NCBI RefSeq assembly: GCF_001039355.2
Contig: NW_019775946.1
Location: 613,597 to 677,596 of the forward strand
Direction of reading: 5' to 3'
Length of the DNA stretch: 64,000 nt
Origin: Lingula anatina
Lineage: Eukaryota; Brachiopoda; Lingulata; Lingulida; Lingulidae
The position numbers were made by a program, and so were the translations under genes. Positions 45,503-57,259 of the stretch are shown here, one piece after another. The notes below the pieces were generated by a model that did no database searches, was not told the origin of the DNA, and was given only the letters and a program-made list of their open reading frames with translations. Numbering within the stretch: position 1 is the first letter of the stretch; each line of letters starts with the position of its first letter.

Positions 45503-48500
45503 TTAGTCATAGACCCCTTTTCCAGACATCCTGGACTTGTTTCCATAGCTGAGCTCAGCCCCTCCTGAAAGGTTGAGTTCTATGCCAGTACAGAAGGTTG
45601 CATCTGCTGCCAAGTACAGGCAGGCAAGTCCACTCTCTTCTATGGTGCCCATACGCCCCAGCAACTGTAATATTGAATTTAAACCAAATTTGCTCAACCT
45701 TCTCTCGCAAAAGAACATGATCATCAAAACTTTTTTGGAGTTTAACTTGTATTGAAAAATCAATAAAAATTAAAACTTCAGTTCAATACAAACAGTACTA
45801 GTAGCTAGAATTTTTTCTGTAAAAACATTTATAGGTTACATAAAAATTTTGCTATGATATCCGAAAATGTTACTATCATGATAAATATTTTTTAAATATT
45901 ATACCTGACAGTTCTCTCCAGCTTTAACTGTGGCCTCGGCATTCTCAGTAGATTCAGCCCCCTCAGCCCACATGGGAGTCCAGATATTGCCTGGAGCAAT
46001 GCTGGGGATTATAAAGATAATCAAGTGTATAGCTCACAATGCATTTGTCTTTAAATTTTTTAATTTGGGTAAGTTCAGTTCATTCAATATATTAACATTG
46101 TAATTTTAAGTATGTTGTGCATATTGGTGCAATTTTTGACTAGAATCATAGTTTATATAATTACCTGTTTACTCTGACATTATACTTGGCTTCATCAATT
46201 GCTAAGGCTTTGGTCATTGCAGTTATTGCACCCTGAAATTTCAAGTATAGGTCAAGAAATCAATCTATAATATATATATGTAACAATGTGTAATAATTGG
46301 AAATTATTGAAAATTTAAAGGAAAATAATTTTTGTTAACCATTTATCAAACTTATGCTCCCTTTGTTTAATATTTTCACTGATTGCACATGTGTACCTTG
46401 CTGTCCATTTATAATATAAATAATGCAATTTATACCTCTGGTCTTATTTTGCATTTTCTATTGAAAAGTAAAAAAGCAAATAATTAATGCATGCAACAGG
46501 TATCACTCGGCTAAGGTCAAGTGGAGATAAAAGCCTTGAAATGTATATTTACAGGTTTTTCATTGGTGGTTGATCAGGCGTAGAATAAACTGGAGGTGAC
46601 CATTAATTTTTTTTTGTTTTAACGTAATATTTTGCACCAAAATCAAAATGTTTTGTTTTTCATCCAACCCTCTTCTATCAGGTAAATAAGGCTTCAGTGT
46701 GGAGCATATGGATTACATTAACATCGTAAAATACAAGTTTGTTGTTGTGACCAAGTAATTTGTGAAGTTATGTCCCCAAGTCATGATGATGTAAAAGGCA
46801 CGTAGTGAGGAAGTATAAACTGTAGAAGTCCTGTACCTTGGTGGAAACATAAGTCACTGCCTCCAGCTGCCCAATCTGTCCTACAAGGCTTGAGTCATTA
46901 ATAATATTGCCTTGAGTTTTTCGCAGATGAGGTAAAGAGTACTATAGTAAAGAAAACAAAACTATAGGAAATTTTGGGAAACTTGTTTAATTTGATTTAT
47001 TTATTAAATTAGACTTATTTAATTGATTTATTTAAAAATGAACCATTTGTAACCCATATCAGAACACAACTCTTATTTTGTATTCTTCATTTCTTATTTT
47101 CAATCTCTAAGCAATTTCGTGCTGAGTTGACAGAAAGATACACACCTTAGCAAACAAAAAGTAGTTAACCAGATTCATATTCAAAAGTTGTCTGAAATCT
47201 TCTGCACTAAAATCATCAATTGGATGAAATGGTGGATCTGAAATATGGATGCTCATAAGTTTAAGACAGTGACAGATTGGAAGGGCAGGCTACTTCTTAA
47301 AAGAAAGACCTTTCTTTCAATACATTAACTTTTACACAAGAGTAATTACAGCCTTTTTTCCTAGGTACCTTTATTGGAACCCTTCTGATAAGTTCTGTAG
47401 TACAAAACTGGTTTAAGTTGGTAAAGAAATGTGAGTGCAGTACTCTGGATTTTTTTTAGAACAATTGCCATTATAAAAAATTTAGAACACAAAATGGACC
47501 TTCCAACTAATGAACCTTGGGGCCAGAATAGAAGACCTGAGTATCAACTGGTCCAATGCTTAAATATGGCAGACCCTACATGAAAGTAAGACCGCTTAGT
47601 CCTGTGATCATCTCTCTGCCTCTCACATGCCTCCCCACGAATCTGGTCGAATGGAGGCAAGATTTAATTACTGTGCCCCTGCCGGGACGACGTGTGGGGA
47701 GGCGTGTAAGAGGCTGAGAGACTATTACTGGATGAAGTGGTCTACCTTTCAAGTAGGTCCACCATATTTAAGCCGTGGACCAGTTAGCACTCGGATCTTC
47801 TCATTCTGAATGGAGCCCTTCAGACCAACTCTTTCTCCCCATCCCTAGACAAAATTGAACTTCTGATTGAATATATGGGGCCATACATTATAAAAACTTA
47901 CGTCTGCCAGCATTGTTGATCAGACAATCTATCCTTCCATATTTTTTAACAGTCTGGTCAATCACATTCTAAAATGGTTAATATGAATATAATGTTAATG
48001 TTAATAAAATTTTATGGAAAATAGCTAGTTGGGAAATTGTCCAAGTAAAAATAAGCTGATTTTCAGAGAAAATTAAATAACAGCACTGAAACAAAATTAA
48101 AGGATTTCCATGCCTCTGCTGGAGAGCATCTTCAGTCTCCAACTAGTAACTATTGTTAACATTTATCTGTACAAAGAAAAGAAGTGATTTTTTAATCCAT
48201 GAAAACATGTAAAGCAAATTGGTCAAAGTGATGTGCATAAAACTGGCACACAGATATACAGGCCATGTATAATATTCCTAACCATGATTTGGTCTTCTTT
48301 TGTGACATCACAAGGAATAAATGTTGCCTCTCCAGGTCCCTTGGCATTCACTTCAGCCTCAACTGCTTTTCCATCTTTTTCTAAAAGAAACAACCCAAAA
48401 TTTATGAAGAGATGTGTCATCAATTCTATTGTTTAAACTTTTGAGATTTGAAAGCTATGCTATGGCAATTTTTGGGCATTTATTATATTAAAAAATTAAT

Positions 48501-51315
48501 TTAGTTTGAGATAATCTTCAAAGTTTTCCTTTCATATGCTAAATAAAACACCAATAAACAGTGCACTGGTATGATTGTTAATCTTTTAAATGTAATAAAT
48601 CCTTCAGTTTTCATCTCCATAATCAGTCTGAAGTTTTATTACTTAAAAGTTGTGAGGTAGTAAGATAAGATAACCAAAGGACCCCCACTCCACTTTTTTT
48701 CCTTTTTTTTTTTTTTTTTTGGTGGAAGGGAGCTTCTTTTTGTGAGATTCTTGCTAAATTGCAATCAACTTAAGCGGCTTAGATGTCTGTCATGCCTACT
48801 GAAGCTGCTAAGGGTAATTATTATTGTTTAGCAGCTTAAGTAGGTGTGCCAGACATCTTAGCCACTTAAGCTGAAAGCAATTTAGTGAGAAACCCCTTAC
48901 AGATGGATCGATCCTGTTAGATTGATCTAGGTATGGGAACCCAGTCTTACTGAACACAATGCCTGGGCAGTTGCATAACAGAACAAAATAGCTTAATTAT
49001 AATCCTTAGCAGACCTGTTTAATTGAAAAGATTATTGTGTGCTTGCTGTGCACCTGTCTAGTTTTGTGCTCAACATGTATGTTGATCAGGGCTAAAGCAA
49101 ACAAATTGTTTGAAGGGTAAGCTCAGAATGAGAAAATCTTTAGAATACTAATCTGGAAGGGGACTCAATTCATTATGCAACAGAACTGTCCGTACAGGTT
49201 GCATTATTCAAAACTGAATTCATAACTGCACAAAAGAGTGCAGATTGCACAAAGTACATCAACTCAGACCAACCCCAGTATTTTTAGACTGGTACATGCA
49301 TATTTAAAACTTTGTATACTGTATAGTTGGTACTTAACAGATTATGCGAAAGTATATTTCCCTGTAACCAAGGAGTCACAACTTTTGTAACTCCTTGCTA
49401 TAACTTAGATAGCTATTTATAATGTAGTTTATTCAGAGGTACACTCTAATGTATATTTGTCTACATGCAGTAAAGCTTCTTTTTCTATGAATCATTAATG
49501 GGAAAGTTACCTGTGTGTATTTGCATTGACATAATGTGAAACTCATTATATTATACCAGTATTGTAGGGGCGTCTTGATAATCTTGATTGGTCCGAAAAA
49601 TGGTAACATTTTGATCGTTTTTTTAATCAAGGGTTCATTGGTCCGAAGGTTCCATAGTGAACATTTGGACCAATGAACGTTCAGACTATTGAACCTTCAG
49701 GCTATTGCTACGGCCCCATATTGTATATATGGGACAGTTTAATAATTCAGATTCTGAGTATGTGTTTAACCATATGGGTGAAACTGACCTTTACAGGTAT
49801 GTACATGTAAATGTGTGATAATAATGAAATAAGACCATGCATTAAAACTTTATTCTGGTTTAAATTAAAGACAATCATTAGTTGTATAAAATTAAAAACT
49901 ATTACCTCCTCTTGCACAGAAAACAACCTTTGCTCCATGCCTCACTGAAAAAATAAGTCCAAGATAAAATAACTTAATTTATTGCATGCATGTAATATAT
50001 CACTGTAATACAATTTTTTTCTGTCCCACATTACTGGAATACTGGTGCATGTTTACCTGTATTTGGTTTTGTACTACAGGTTCTTTTGAATGTTTTTGAG
50101 TTGTCTTGATCATACAGTATATGCAGCTCAGTTTTAAAAATGGCATTTTAGTTAAATTTATGAAGTCTAGAGTGATCGATTCTCTGCTGGAAGTCAGGAG
50201 TCTGGTACTGGCTGACATGACAGTCTGCATCCGTCTAGAGATTAGGTTACAAATTTCGAAGTAGTACTATAAACAACAACTGTTGGAGGTTCAGGAACTC
50301 AAAACAGCTGTCCGAAGGAAGAAAGTTACTCACAGAACACGTTTTATTGACTCAAATACTGATAACACTGGAAGGTTAGTTGATTCAAGGATGGAAGGTT
50401 ATGTAATTCCTCGGTATATTTTAGTCCTTTTGATTCCTCTCCTTCCTCCTTTATGTCCTTCTCTAGCATGATATCCATGTGTTAGAACACCTGTTAACAA
50501 TTTTTGATATGTACATGCACGCAGCGTACACCTGAAAATCGTCAACTGGAGTGCCAACGCATGAAATACCCTGCTAGTCCAACTCCCATGATAATCATTT
50601 TGAAGATCAATATCGCTTTTATAACTTAAAACTAAAGAATGTAACATCCCTTTGAAACATAAATAAACAGGCTATGAAATACTGTATACTTCAGATTTAT
50701 TTCAACCGTTTCTTTAACCAAACCAGGCAAAATTGCTAAATGAAAAATAAAATAAACACAGCCTAGGAAACTAGTGCATGTGCCAGTACGAGTACTGCCT
50801 ACGGATAAACTACAAAGTATCACCGATATATCAAAAATATAATGAAAAAGCTTATAATTTAATCAGTGCGGCTTGGCACAGGTCCGCCAGTAAAACCTAC
50901 TCAAGATTGTTAAGTTGCCTCCGTTTATAACGGCAGGCGCAATACAACTTGTAAGTAGCAGATAAGGGCACCTGCAGCGATGTGCTCGCTCACTACATCG
51001 CGTAGACTTCTGGTAAAATTGCAGGCCCGTAGCCAGGGGGGTTCGGGGGGTTCGAAAGAACCCCCCTTTTTGCTGGAAAAAGGTCCATTCTGGGTAAAAT
51101 TTGACCTAGGTACATGGGGATTATATGGTAAAAGGTCCACTTTTTCAGAAAAAAAAACCCCCTTTCAAATTGCTGGCTACGGGCCTGAATTGTGATAAAC
51201 AAAAATCACTTAGAACAAACATTTACAACTCACCAAAAACTTCTACGCAGCCTTTTCCGATGCCTTTTGATCCGCCGGTTACTATCGTAACTTTGTCTTT
51301 GTACCTTAGAGCCAT
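45503..51315 (-). CDS. HSD17B14: 17-beta-hydroxysteroid dehydrogenase 14 (SDR family)
   Basis: Nine exons in phase (51315-51234, 49944-49906, 48380-48283, 47968-47902, 47237-47146, 46941-46837, 46232-46165, 46001-45905, 45664-45503) give 269 residues (human 270). Members are cytosolic NAD-dependent short-chain dehydrogenases that oxidise 17-beta-hydroxysteroids and other secondary alcohols; the natural substrate is debated. Visible are the cofactor loop TGGSKGIG (13-20), CDVT, NNAG (91-94), the catalytic triad S144 (NDSSLVG), Y157 and K161 (TYVSTK), and the family-typical [10 protein letters not shown] and [18 protein letters not shown]. Similarity to human HSD17B14 runs the whole length. The introns hold at least four foldback elements. 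It is head-to-head with the phosphonopyruvate decarboxylase gene. Confidence 0.95.
47519..47814. mobile_element. About 300-base foldback element in HSD17B14 intron
   Basis: Left arm 47519-47639 and right arm about 47690-47814 are complementary over some 120 bases. Shared blocks include CATATTTAAG, GGACCAGTT, TCTTC and TGGGGAGGC. The 50-base centre is unpaired. It lies between exons 5 and 4 of HSD17B14. A hairpin this long is typical of a non-autonomous foldback transposon; no clear target duplication was identified. Confidence 0.8.
48744..48892. mobile_element. Foldback element in HSD17B14 intron
   Basis: Arms of about 65 bases (48744-48811 and 48828-48892) are complementary, with blocks CTAAATTGC, ACTTAAGC, AGATGTCTG, CCTACT and AGCTGCTAA. 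The 16-base centre is AT-rich. It follows a poly-T run at 48702-48720. Confidence 0.8.
49633..49678. repeat. Short inverted repeat
   Basis: GTTCATTGGTCC (49633-49644) pairs perfectly with GGACCAATGAAC (49667-49678), with partial pairing extended inward. It lies in the HSD17B14 intron between exons 3 and 2. Confidence 0.7.
51022..51187. mobile_element. MITE with CAGGCCCGTAGCCAG ends
   Basis: Terminal inverted repeats CAGGCCCGTAGCCAG and CTGGCTACGGGCCTG are perfect over 15 bases. AATTG flanks both sides (51017-51021 and 51188-51192), consistent with a 5-base target duplication. The interior has poly-G/poly-C blocks (GGGGGTTCG, AACCCCCC). It lies in the first intron of HSD17B14, 46 bases from exon 1. 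Confidence 0.82.
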
Positions 51316-52246
51316 TTTGCGGTTTACCAACCGTGCTGTACGTTCTACACATGTATCACGTGCCAGTCATGTGACCAAGACCTGCCAATCGATTAAAATA
51401 GGCAATGTTTATGATAAGCATGATAAGTACGATTTAGCTAATGGCTGCAGTTTGCCGACGTGTAACCTCAAGTATCTTACTGTGGGGGAAATATGCACAG
51501 GTTTGTCTACGATATTTATGATAAAAACCCGCCTTGCTGCTTAAGAATATTTAGCTTTTAAGGGAATTTTTTCTTTCTCAAATTATTTTCCCATCTGAAA
51601 TCACAGACACAGTGAAAAATCTCCAGCGTTGAACGTGTTTGTGTGTGCGGGGGGGGGGGGGGGGGAAANNNNNNNNNNNNNNNNNNNNNNNNNNNNNNNN
51701 NNNNNNNNNNNNNNNNNNNNNNNNNNNNNNNNNNNNNNNNNNNNNNNNNNNNNNNNNNNNNNNNNNNNNNNNNNNNNNNNNNNNNNNNNNNNNNNNNNNN
51801 NNNNNNNNNNNNNNNNNNNNNNNNNNNNNNNNNNNNNNNNNNNNNNNNNNNNNNNNNNNNNNNNNNGTGGGTGGGTGTGTAACTAATGCCTACTTTATGC
51901 TTATGACTGACGTGGCTGAAAAAATAGCTACCCCACCCCTACACTGGTACATGTACTGTACCTACATCATGTACATGTGTACATTCATGTACACGTGTAC
52001 ATTTACTGGAACCTCTGGTGCATGTACCTGTACAACTATGCAATCATATGATACATAATGCATATCAGAGTTGATACAATGTACCTCCCCACTTCAGCAA
52101 CTATTTCAAGAACTGTTAGTATGCCCTTTCCTACTATAGTATTTACATGTGGAATTGATGTTCATGCACTGTATGGTAATATTATTTTATTACTCTGTAC
52201 CCAGCTCAGCCTGATCTACAATGAACCACTTTCCATAAGGTGTTAC
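51316..52246. promoter_or_regulatory. Divergent region HSD17B14 / Ppd, with assembly gap
   Basis: The HSD17B14 ATG and the first readable exon of the decarboxylase gene face away from each other here. The stretch is interrupted by the gap at 51669-51866. Right of the gap, 51940-52030 is packed with TACATGTAC-type self-complementary words. No promoter element was recognised. The true 5' end of the decarboxylase gene may lie in or near the gap. Confidence 0.45.
51669..51866. other. Assembly gap (198 N)
   Basis: A run of 198 N bases, entered through a poly-G tract (51650-51665) and left through GTGGGTGGGTG. The flanks suggest a GT/G-rich simple repeat that sequencing could not cross; true length is unknown. 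Confidence 0.99.
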
Positions 52247-55200
52247 ATGACCTCTATGAAGCATCTGTCCTTAAAAAATACAGGAAGCCCTCAGGTAGGA
52301 CAAAATGAATGTGATTCTAGCTTTGGTATACAATTTTATATGCTAATACATTTTAATGTCACACTCATTAATTATCAAAACACATGTACTTAATATGTGG
52401 ACATTCAATTATGAGGGTAGTCATTCAATTTTTGCATAGTGTGTACTTAACAATGTTTGGGACTTAAAATGTTATCCTTTTCAAAATTTGATTGAAAAGT
52501 AACCACACATACTTAATTTGGATATTAGTTACTTTATATTCTGTTTAAATTTTCCCCAGCATTTTTTTTTTCAAACATAATTAAACATAATAATAAACAT
52601 AATAAAACATAATTAAATTTATGAATCTTATACCTCTAAAATCTTTTTCAATAAAGATTAATAAAATAGCAATATTGTACTTCAATTCGATATCTTGAAA
52701 ACATTCATGCAACACCCCAGGAACCACAAGAAAGTGTAAAACGAGGCAGAGAAGATGAAGTTATGACAGAGTTGGTGCGTGACTTTTTAGACCCTGCCCA
52801 GTTCTACCAAGCAGTGAAAAATATTGGGGTAGACTTCTTCTGTGGTGTGCCAGATTCACTGCTCAAAGGTCAGGGGTTGTTGTATTGTTCTGTATACATG
52901 TGTACATGTTGATTTAAAGTTATAACAGTAATCCACAGAGAAAAAAAAACTGTGGAACATAATATTCTTTACATATATTTCTTCTTGCAACTAGTACGGT
53001 AATGTGTAGTGTATAAAATTAAAATGACAAAGTTATTCATCTGATCCTGACCTGAATCAGAGCAAGGCATTAAGATTTATTATACACAGAAATTGACAAT
53101 TTTGCTGCCTTAATGCATCTCAAGCAGAAGGTTTAATAGTACATTTAGACACATTAACATACACATTAGAGAACGCCATGCTTTATATCAGTGTGCTTAA
53201 ATTATCATTTTAAATAGTTTAAGAAAATGCATGTATGAATTTATTTCTCCACAGATTTTTGTGCCTATGTAACAGCCAATACATCCAAGGAGCACCACAT
53301 CATCACTGCTAATGAGGGTAATGCTGTGGCATTGGCGGCTGGCTACCACCTAGCTACTGGGAAGTATGGCATGGTATATCTACAGGTATACAGTGTATTG
53401 TGGACAAATCATTTCCGCTTTGATGTTTGTTAATAAATAAGTTAATTAGAAATAATTGGAGTCTGCATTTGTTGTGAGATTGGGATCGAAAGACGCCCCA
53501 TTTTTCAGCTTGAGTTTCAAAAAGAATACCTATATGCTACATGTATCTTAGTTCCAATAAGTATATTTAGTTATACCACTCAGATACATTAGAAATACAT
53601 GTACATGTACTAGAATAGATATGTGTGACTACACAGACTATACTTCTGCAGTGATCTATGTTTAATATTTTTCTGCATAATACATGTATATGATCATCTT
53701 AAACTATTACCTACACTTAATTTGTCATGTTTCTTTTAAGAAAATGTGGTACACTGTACATGTGGGTCCTGTATTATTAAAAGGTTTTTAGAGATTATAG
53801 ATCCAGGCCATCCTCTTAAATGTATGGATTGTTTAAGATAATATACTATGGTAGTACTAGTACAGTATATATATTGAATATTTTCACAAATTTTGACAAA
53901 ATTTTATAAGAAAATAGTGTTGCATGAAGTAAGAAAATTAATACTTCGCATTGTATAAATATCGTAGCAACAAATAAGTGGTCAGTGTGAAATATGTGCC
54001 TATCTTTATAGGATACGAAGGTTAATTCTGCTTCATATATAGTCTGCAATTCAGCTGATGATTGCATGTTAAATGTTGTCTTTTTTAATTCATCACGTAA
54101 TGTCTTGTCTTTTTAATTAATTGTAGAATTCCGGGTTAGGCAACATAGTCAACCCAGTGCTATCTCTGGCTGTGCCTGAAGTCTACTCTGTTCCTCTGTT
54201 ACTACTGATAGGCTGGAGAGGAGAGCCAGGCAAGAAAGATGAACCCCAGCACCAAGTGCAAGGCAAAGCCTCACAGAAGACCCTGGATGCAATAGGAGTG
54301 CCATATTCCATACTGCCAGATTACATAGAGGGGGCACAGCAGGTGAAAATGCTGATTAGATAAAATGCAACAGAAAATCAGCAATTATACAATATTTGAT
54401 TTGATTTGCTATCATGCTGAGTCAAGAGAACTACATATACATGTACCTTTGTTATAGGTAAATATGATTTTGCATGATATCTAACAATTATTTCATACTA
54501 CAGTATAAGGTGTTCATAAAATTTATGCACCAGCACAGGAATAATACATTAAAATTTTATAACTAATTGCATGGCACTTATATAAGTATGGGTATATGCA
54601 TGTAGCTTTACCTGAAAATTGAACAAAACAGTTTTGACTTTTTTTAATGTTGAATGGTTGAATGTTGTATATAGAATACATAATCATGGAAATAACATCA
54701 TGCAGATTTAGTCAGATTAATATTAAATGTTACTATTTTTCCATCTATCTTAGGTCTTATCTTCAGCTAAACAACATTTAGAGATAATCAAAGGACCATA
54801 TGCCTTGCTGGTTAAAAGACAAACATTCCTGCCATACAAGCTTCCACCAGATGCATCAGATATGTGAGTGTAATTTTTTTTCAATTCCTAGCCTGTATGA
54901 TAAAAAGATGAAATGCACAATTTAATTACAAAAATTTTGAAAAAAATTTTCCAGTGTTTTTTTAACGATTTAAGAGGAGAAAGTCACCTGGGCATAGATG
55001 TCAAAAACAATCACATTTTTTCTTTATAGTCTTAGAGATATTAAAGGTAGACTAAAGGTATGTCAATTTTTTCTTGACTTCAGATTCCCGCTAAACAGGG
55101 AAGAGGCACTGAAGGTAATAGTGAGTGCGTTAGGTGAGATGGATGTGACGGTGGGCACAACAGGGATGCTGTCCAGAGAGCTTTTTGAATACAGGTACAG

Positions 55201-56001
55201 TTTTAAATCTTTAGCTACATTTGAGTCATTCATTTTGGAAAATGTCAATGTTATATCAGTAAGATAGTTACTGTATCAAAAAAGTAATGAAACTGAATAC
55301 TAACTTGATAGCAATTAGTAAGCAATTTATTACGATATGACCCTACTTGTACAGTGCAGTAGTATTTCAATTTGCTTGAATGTTAAGTTAGTTTTGTAAG
55401 ATGAATGAGTGTATTACCATTTTATTGTGTGTTTAAAACATTTTACTGGCTGTTCAGTTTTATTGTATTATGTTGTTAGAGAAGCTAAACATCAAGGTCA
55501 TGGAAGGGATTTTTTGACAGTTGGTTCTATGGGACATGCCTCTGCAATAGCACTTGGAATTGCAGTAAACAAACCTGAGAGACAGGTGAGAGAAAGTGAA
55601 CATTATTTATGGAAGTGCGGTTACATGACTAACCTCTGTTTTATTGTATTTTAATATGGAATATGATTTAAGTTATTTACTTTTACACATTATCAAAAAT
55701 GTGCTTTCAAATTTAACTGAATGCATAACTATAAGTGATTCCTTTTTGTCATACTTTTTAGAAATCTACATATCACATACTGAGTATTCTATCATTTCAG
55801 GTCTATTGCCTGGATGGTGATGGTGCTGCCATCATGCATATGGGCACCATGGCTACTATAGGCCAAAATGGTACGACCAATCTGAAGCATATCATCATCA
55901 ATAACGGAGCACATGACTCTGTGGGGGGTCAACCAACTGATGCTGGCCACCATGACACCTTCTTCTTCACTCAGATTGCCAAAGGATGTGGCTATAAGGA
56001 G
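52247..56001 (+). CDS. Phosphonopyruvate decarboxylase (C-terminal exon not found)
   Basis: Eight exons in phase (52247-52294, 52721-52868, 53255-53385, 54127-54342, 54754-54863, 55084-55194, 55480-55585, 55801-56001) encode 357 residues. The enzyme is a thiamine-diphosphate decarboxylase turning phosphonopyruvate into phosphonoacetaldehyde, the committing step towards 2-aminoethylphosphonate. Hallmarks are FCGVPDSLLKDF, the catalytic-glutamate region TANEGNAVALAAGYHLATGK, GLGNIVNPVLSL, IGWRGEPGKKDEPQHQVQG, GSMGHASAIALGIA, and the cofactor signature starting GDGAA and ending in NN about 30 residues on. The last exon ends at GCGYKE with a GTGAGA donor. Some 45-60 expected C-terminal residues (the LGRP...TP region) are not visible downstream. 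The first exon (MTSMKHLSLKNTG) is inferred from its phase-0 donor; its frame is open to 52058, so the start is uncertain. A mitochondrial presequence is possible. Confidence 0.9.
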
Positions 56002-56142
56002 GTGAGAGGCCTGTTCAGTTCAAATATTTAATGGTCAATTTTTTATACATGACTATATACCCCTCAAAAGGATAAGGTAATTTCCTTTCATTTTTTCCTT
56101 TCATAGCCATCATCTGCGTCTGTCGTCGCCGTCGCCGTGCAC

Positions 56143-56530
56143 TTTTACCGATAACACGATAAGTGGAGAACTGTTTTTTATTTCAGCTTGAAACTTATAG
56201 AATTGATGAATATTCATAATACGCAGGTCAAGTTCGAAAATCAGCATGATCGGGCCATTTTTTGGGAAGTTATGCTGTTTTTTCACTTTTTTCAGCATAT
56301 ATGCAGCACCGATAACACGATAAGTGGAAACACCATTTCACCTTTTGGCTTGAAACTTACAGAACTGATGAATATTCATAATACACAGGTCAAGTTCGAA
56401 AATCAGCATGATCGGGCCATTTTTAGGGAAGTTATGCTGTTTTTTTCACTTTTTTCAGCATATGTGCAGCACCAATAACATGATAAGTGGAAAACCATTT
56501 TACCTTTTGACTTGAAACTTGCAGAACTGA
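56143..56530 (+). repeat. Tandem array, about 160-base unit
   Basis: Two complete and one partial copy start at about 56148, 56308 and 56470 with ACCGATAACACGATAAGTGG or a close variant. Each unit also has GGCTTGAAACTTA, GATGAATATTCATAAT, GGTCAAGTTCGAAAATCAGC and TTTTTTCAGCATAT. Related copies lie at 62520-62710. A leader CATCTGCGTCTGTC with GTCGCCGT repeats precedes both sites. Confidence 0.85.
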
Positions 56531-56699
56531 TGAATATTAAAGGGATACTAACTCTTTGTATGAGATCTATATTTCACAATAAAAACCTTGTGAATAACTC
56601 ATAGAAATATAATTTATTCTGTTTTACCATAAAAACAGCAGTTATAGCTATTATTCTGATATCTGAGCTTGTCTTCAGACCACGTGACCTCCATTGATG

Positions 56700-56885
56700 G
56701 CTATACTCTGTTAAAATCTCTTAAGAGATTTTAACAAAAAACCAAACTTTTTAGAAAAAAACCTGGGACTAATTTTGGATGTAAAAATGGATTCATTAAC
56801 CATTGGTAAGTATGGGAAAATTGTTGTTTACTCCAGGAAAATTCATTTTTTGGCCCAAACGAAGAGTTATTATTATAATACGCAG
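56700..56885 (+). repeat. Second copy of palindrome-bearing dispersed repeat
   Basis: Plus-strand relative of the element at 38085-38290, with the same perfect 26-base palindrome at 56710-56735 and a similar translated stretch (IGKYGKIVVYSRKIHFLA). It is inserted within the tandem-repeat area and runs on into another AATACGCAGGTCAAGTTCGA block. Confidence 0.7.
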
Positions 56886-57259
56886 GTCAAGTTCGAAAAT
56901 TGGCATGATTGGACTATTTTTATAAATTTAAAGTTATGCTGTTTTTTCCATTATTAAGCATATATGCAACACTAATAATGCATTTAAAGAAAACCAATCA
57001 GCCTTTTGTCTTGAAGCTCACAGGAGTGATTAGTCTGACTAGCATACAGATCAAGTTTGAAAATAAGCTTGATCAGTCAAGCTTGGATGAAGTTATTAGC
57101 TTTTTTGTATATAAGTGGTTTTTCTTCAGATTTAATTCTTAAGCATGTTAACAGTCTCATTATGGAACTAATTAGATATGTAAAAGCGTTGTTTTAACAT
57201 TTTCTGCTTCTTAACAATATTGTTAGTTGATTATGTAAAAATGATGGTACACCTTTTAT

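Noticed and set aside
50980-51202. Overlapping open frames on both strands near 51 kb.
   Set aside because: They coincide with the CAGGCCCGTAGCCAG MITE. The open frames come from its inverted repeats and poly-G/C blocks.
51629-52058. Open frames running through the N gap.
   Set aside because: They exist only because N codons cannot be stops. No coding evidence on either side.
56188-56478. A 96-codon frame with an internal duplicated peptide just after the decarboxylase exons, considered as its missing C terminus.
   Set aside because: It is a translation of the 160-base tandem repeat, which recurs at 62.5 kb, and has none of the decarboxylase C-terminal motifs.
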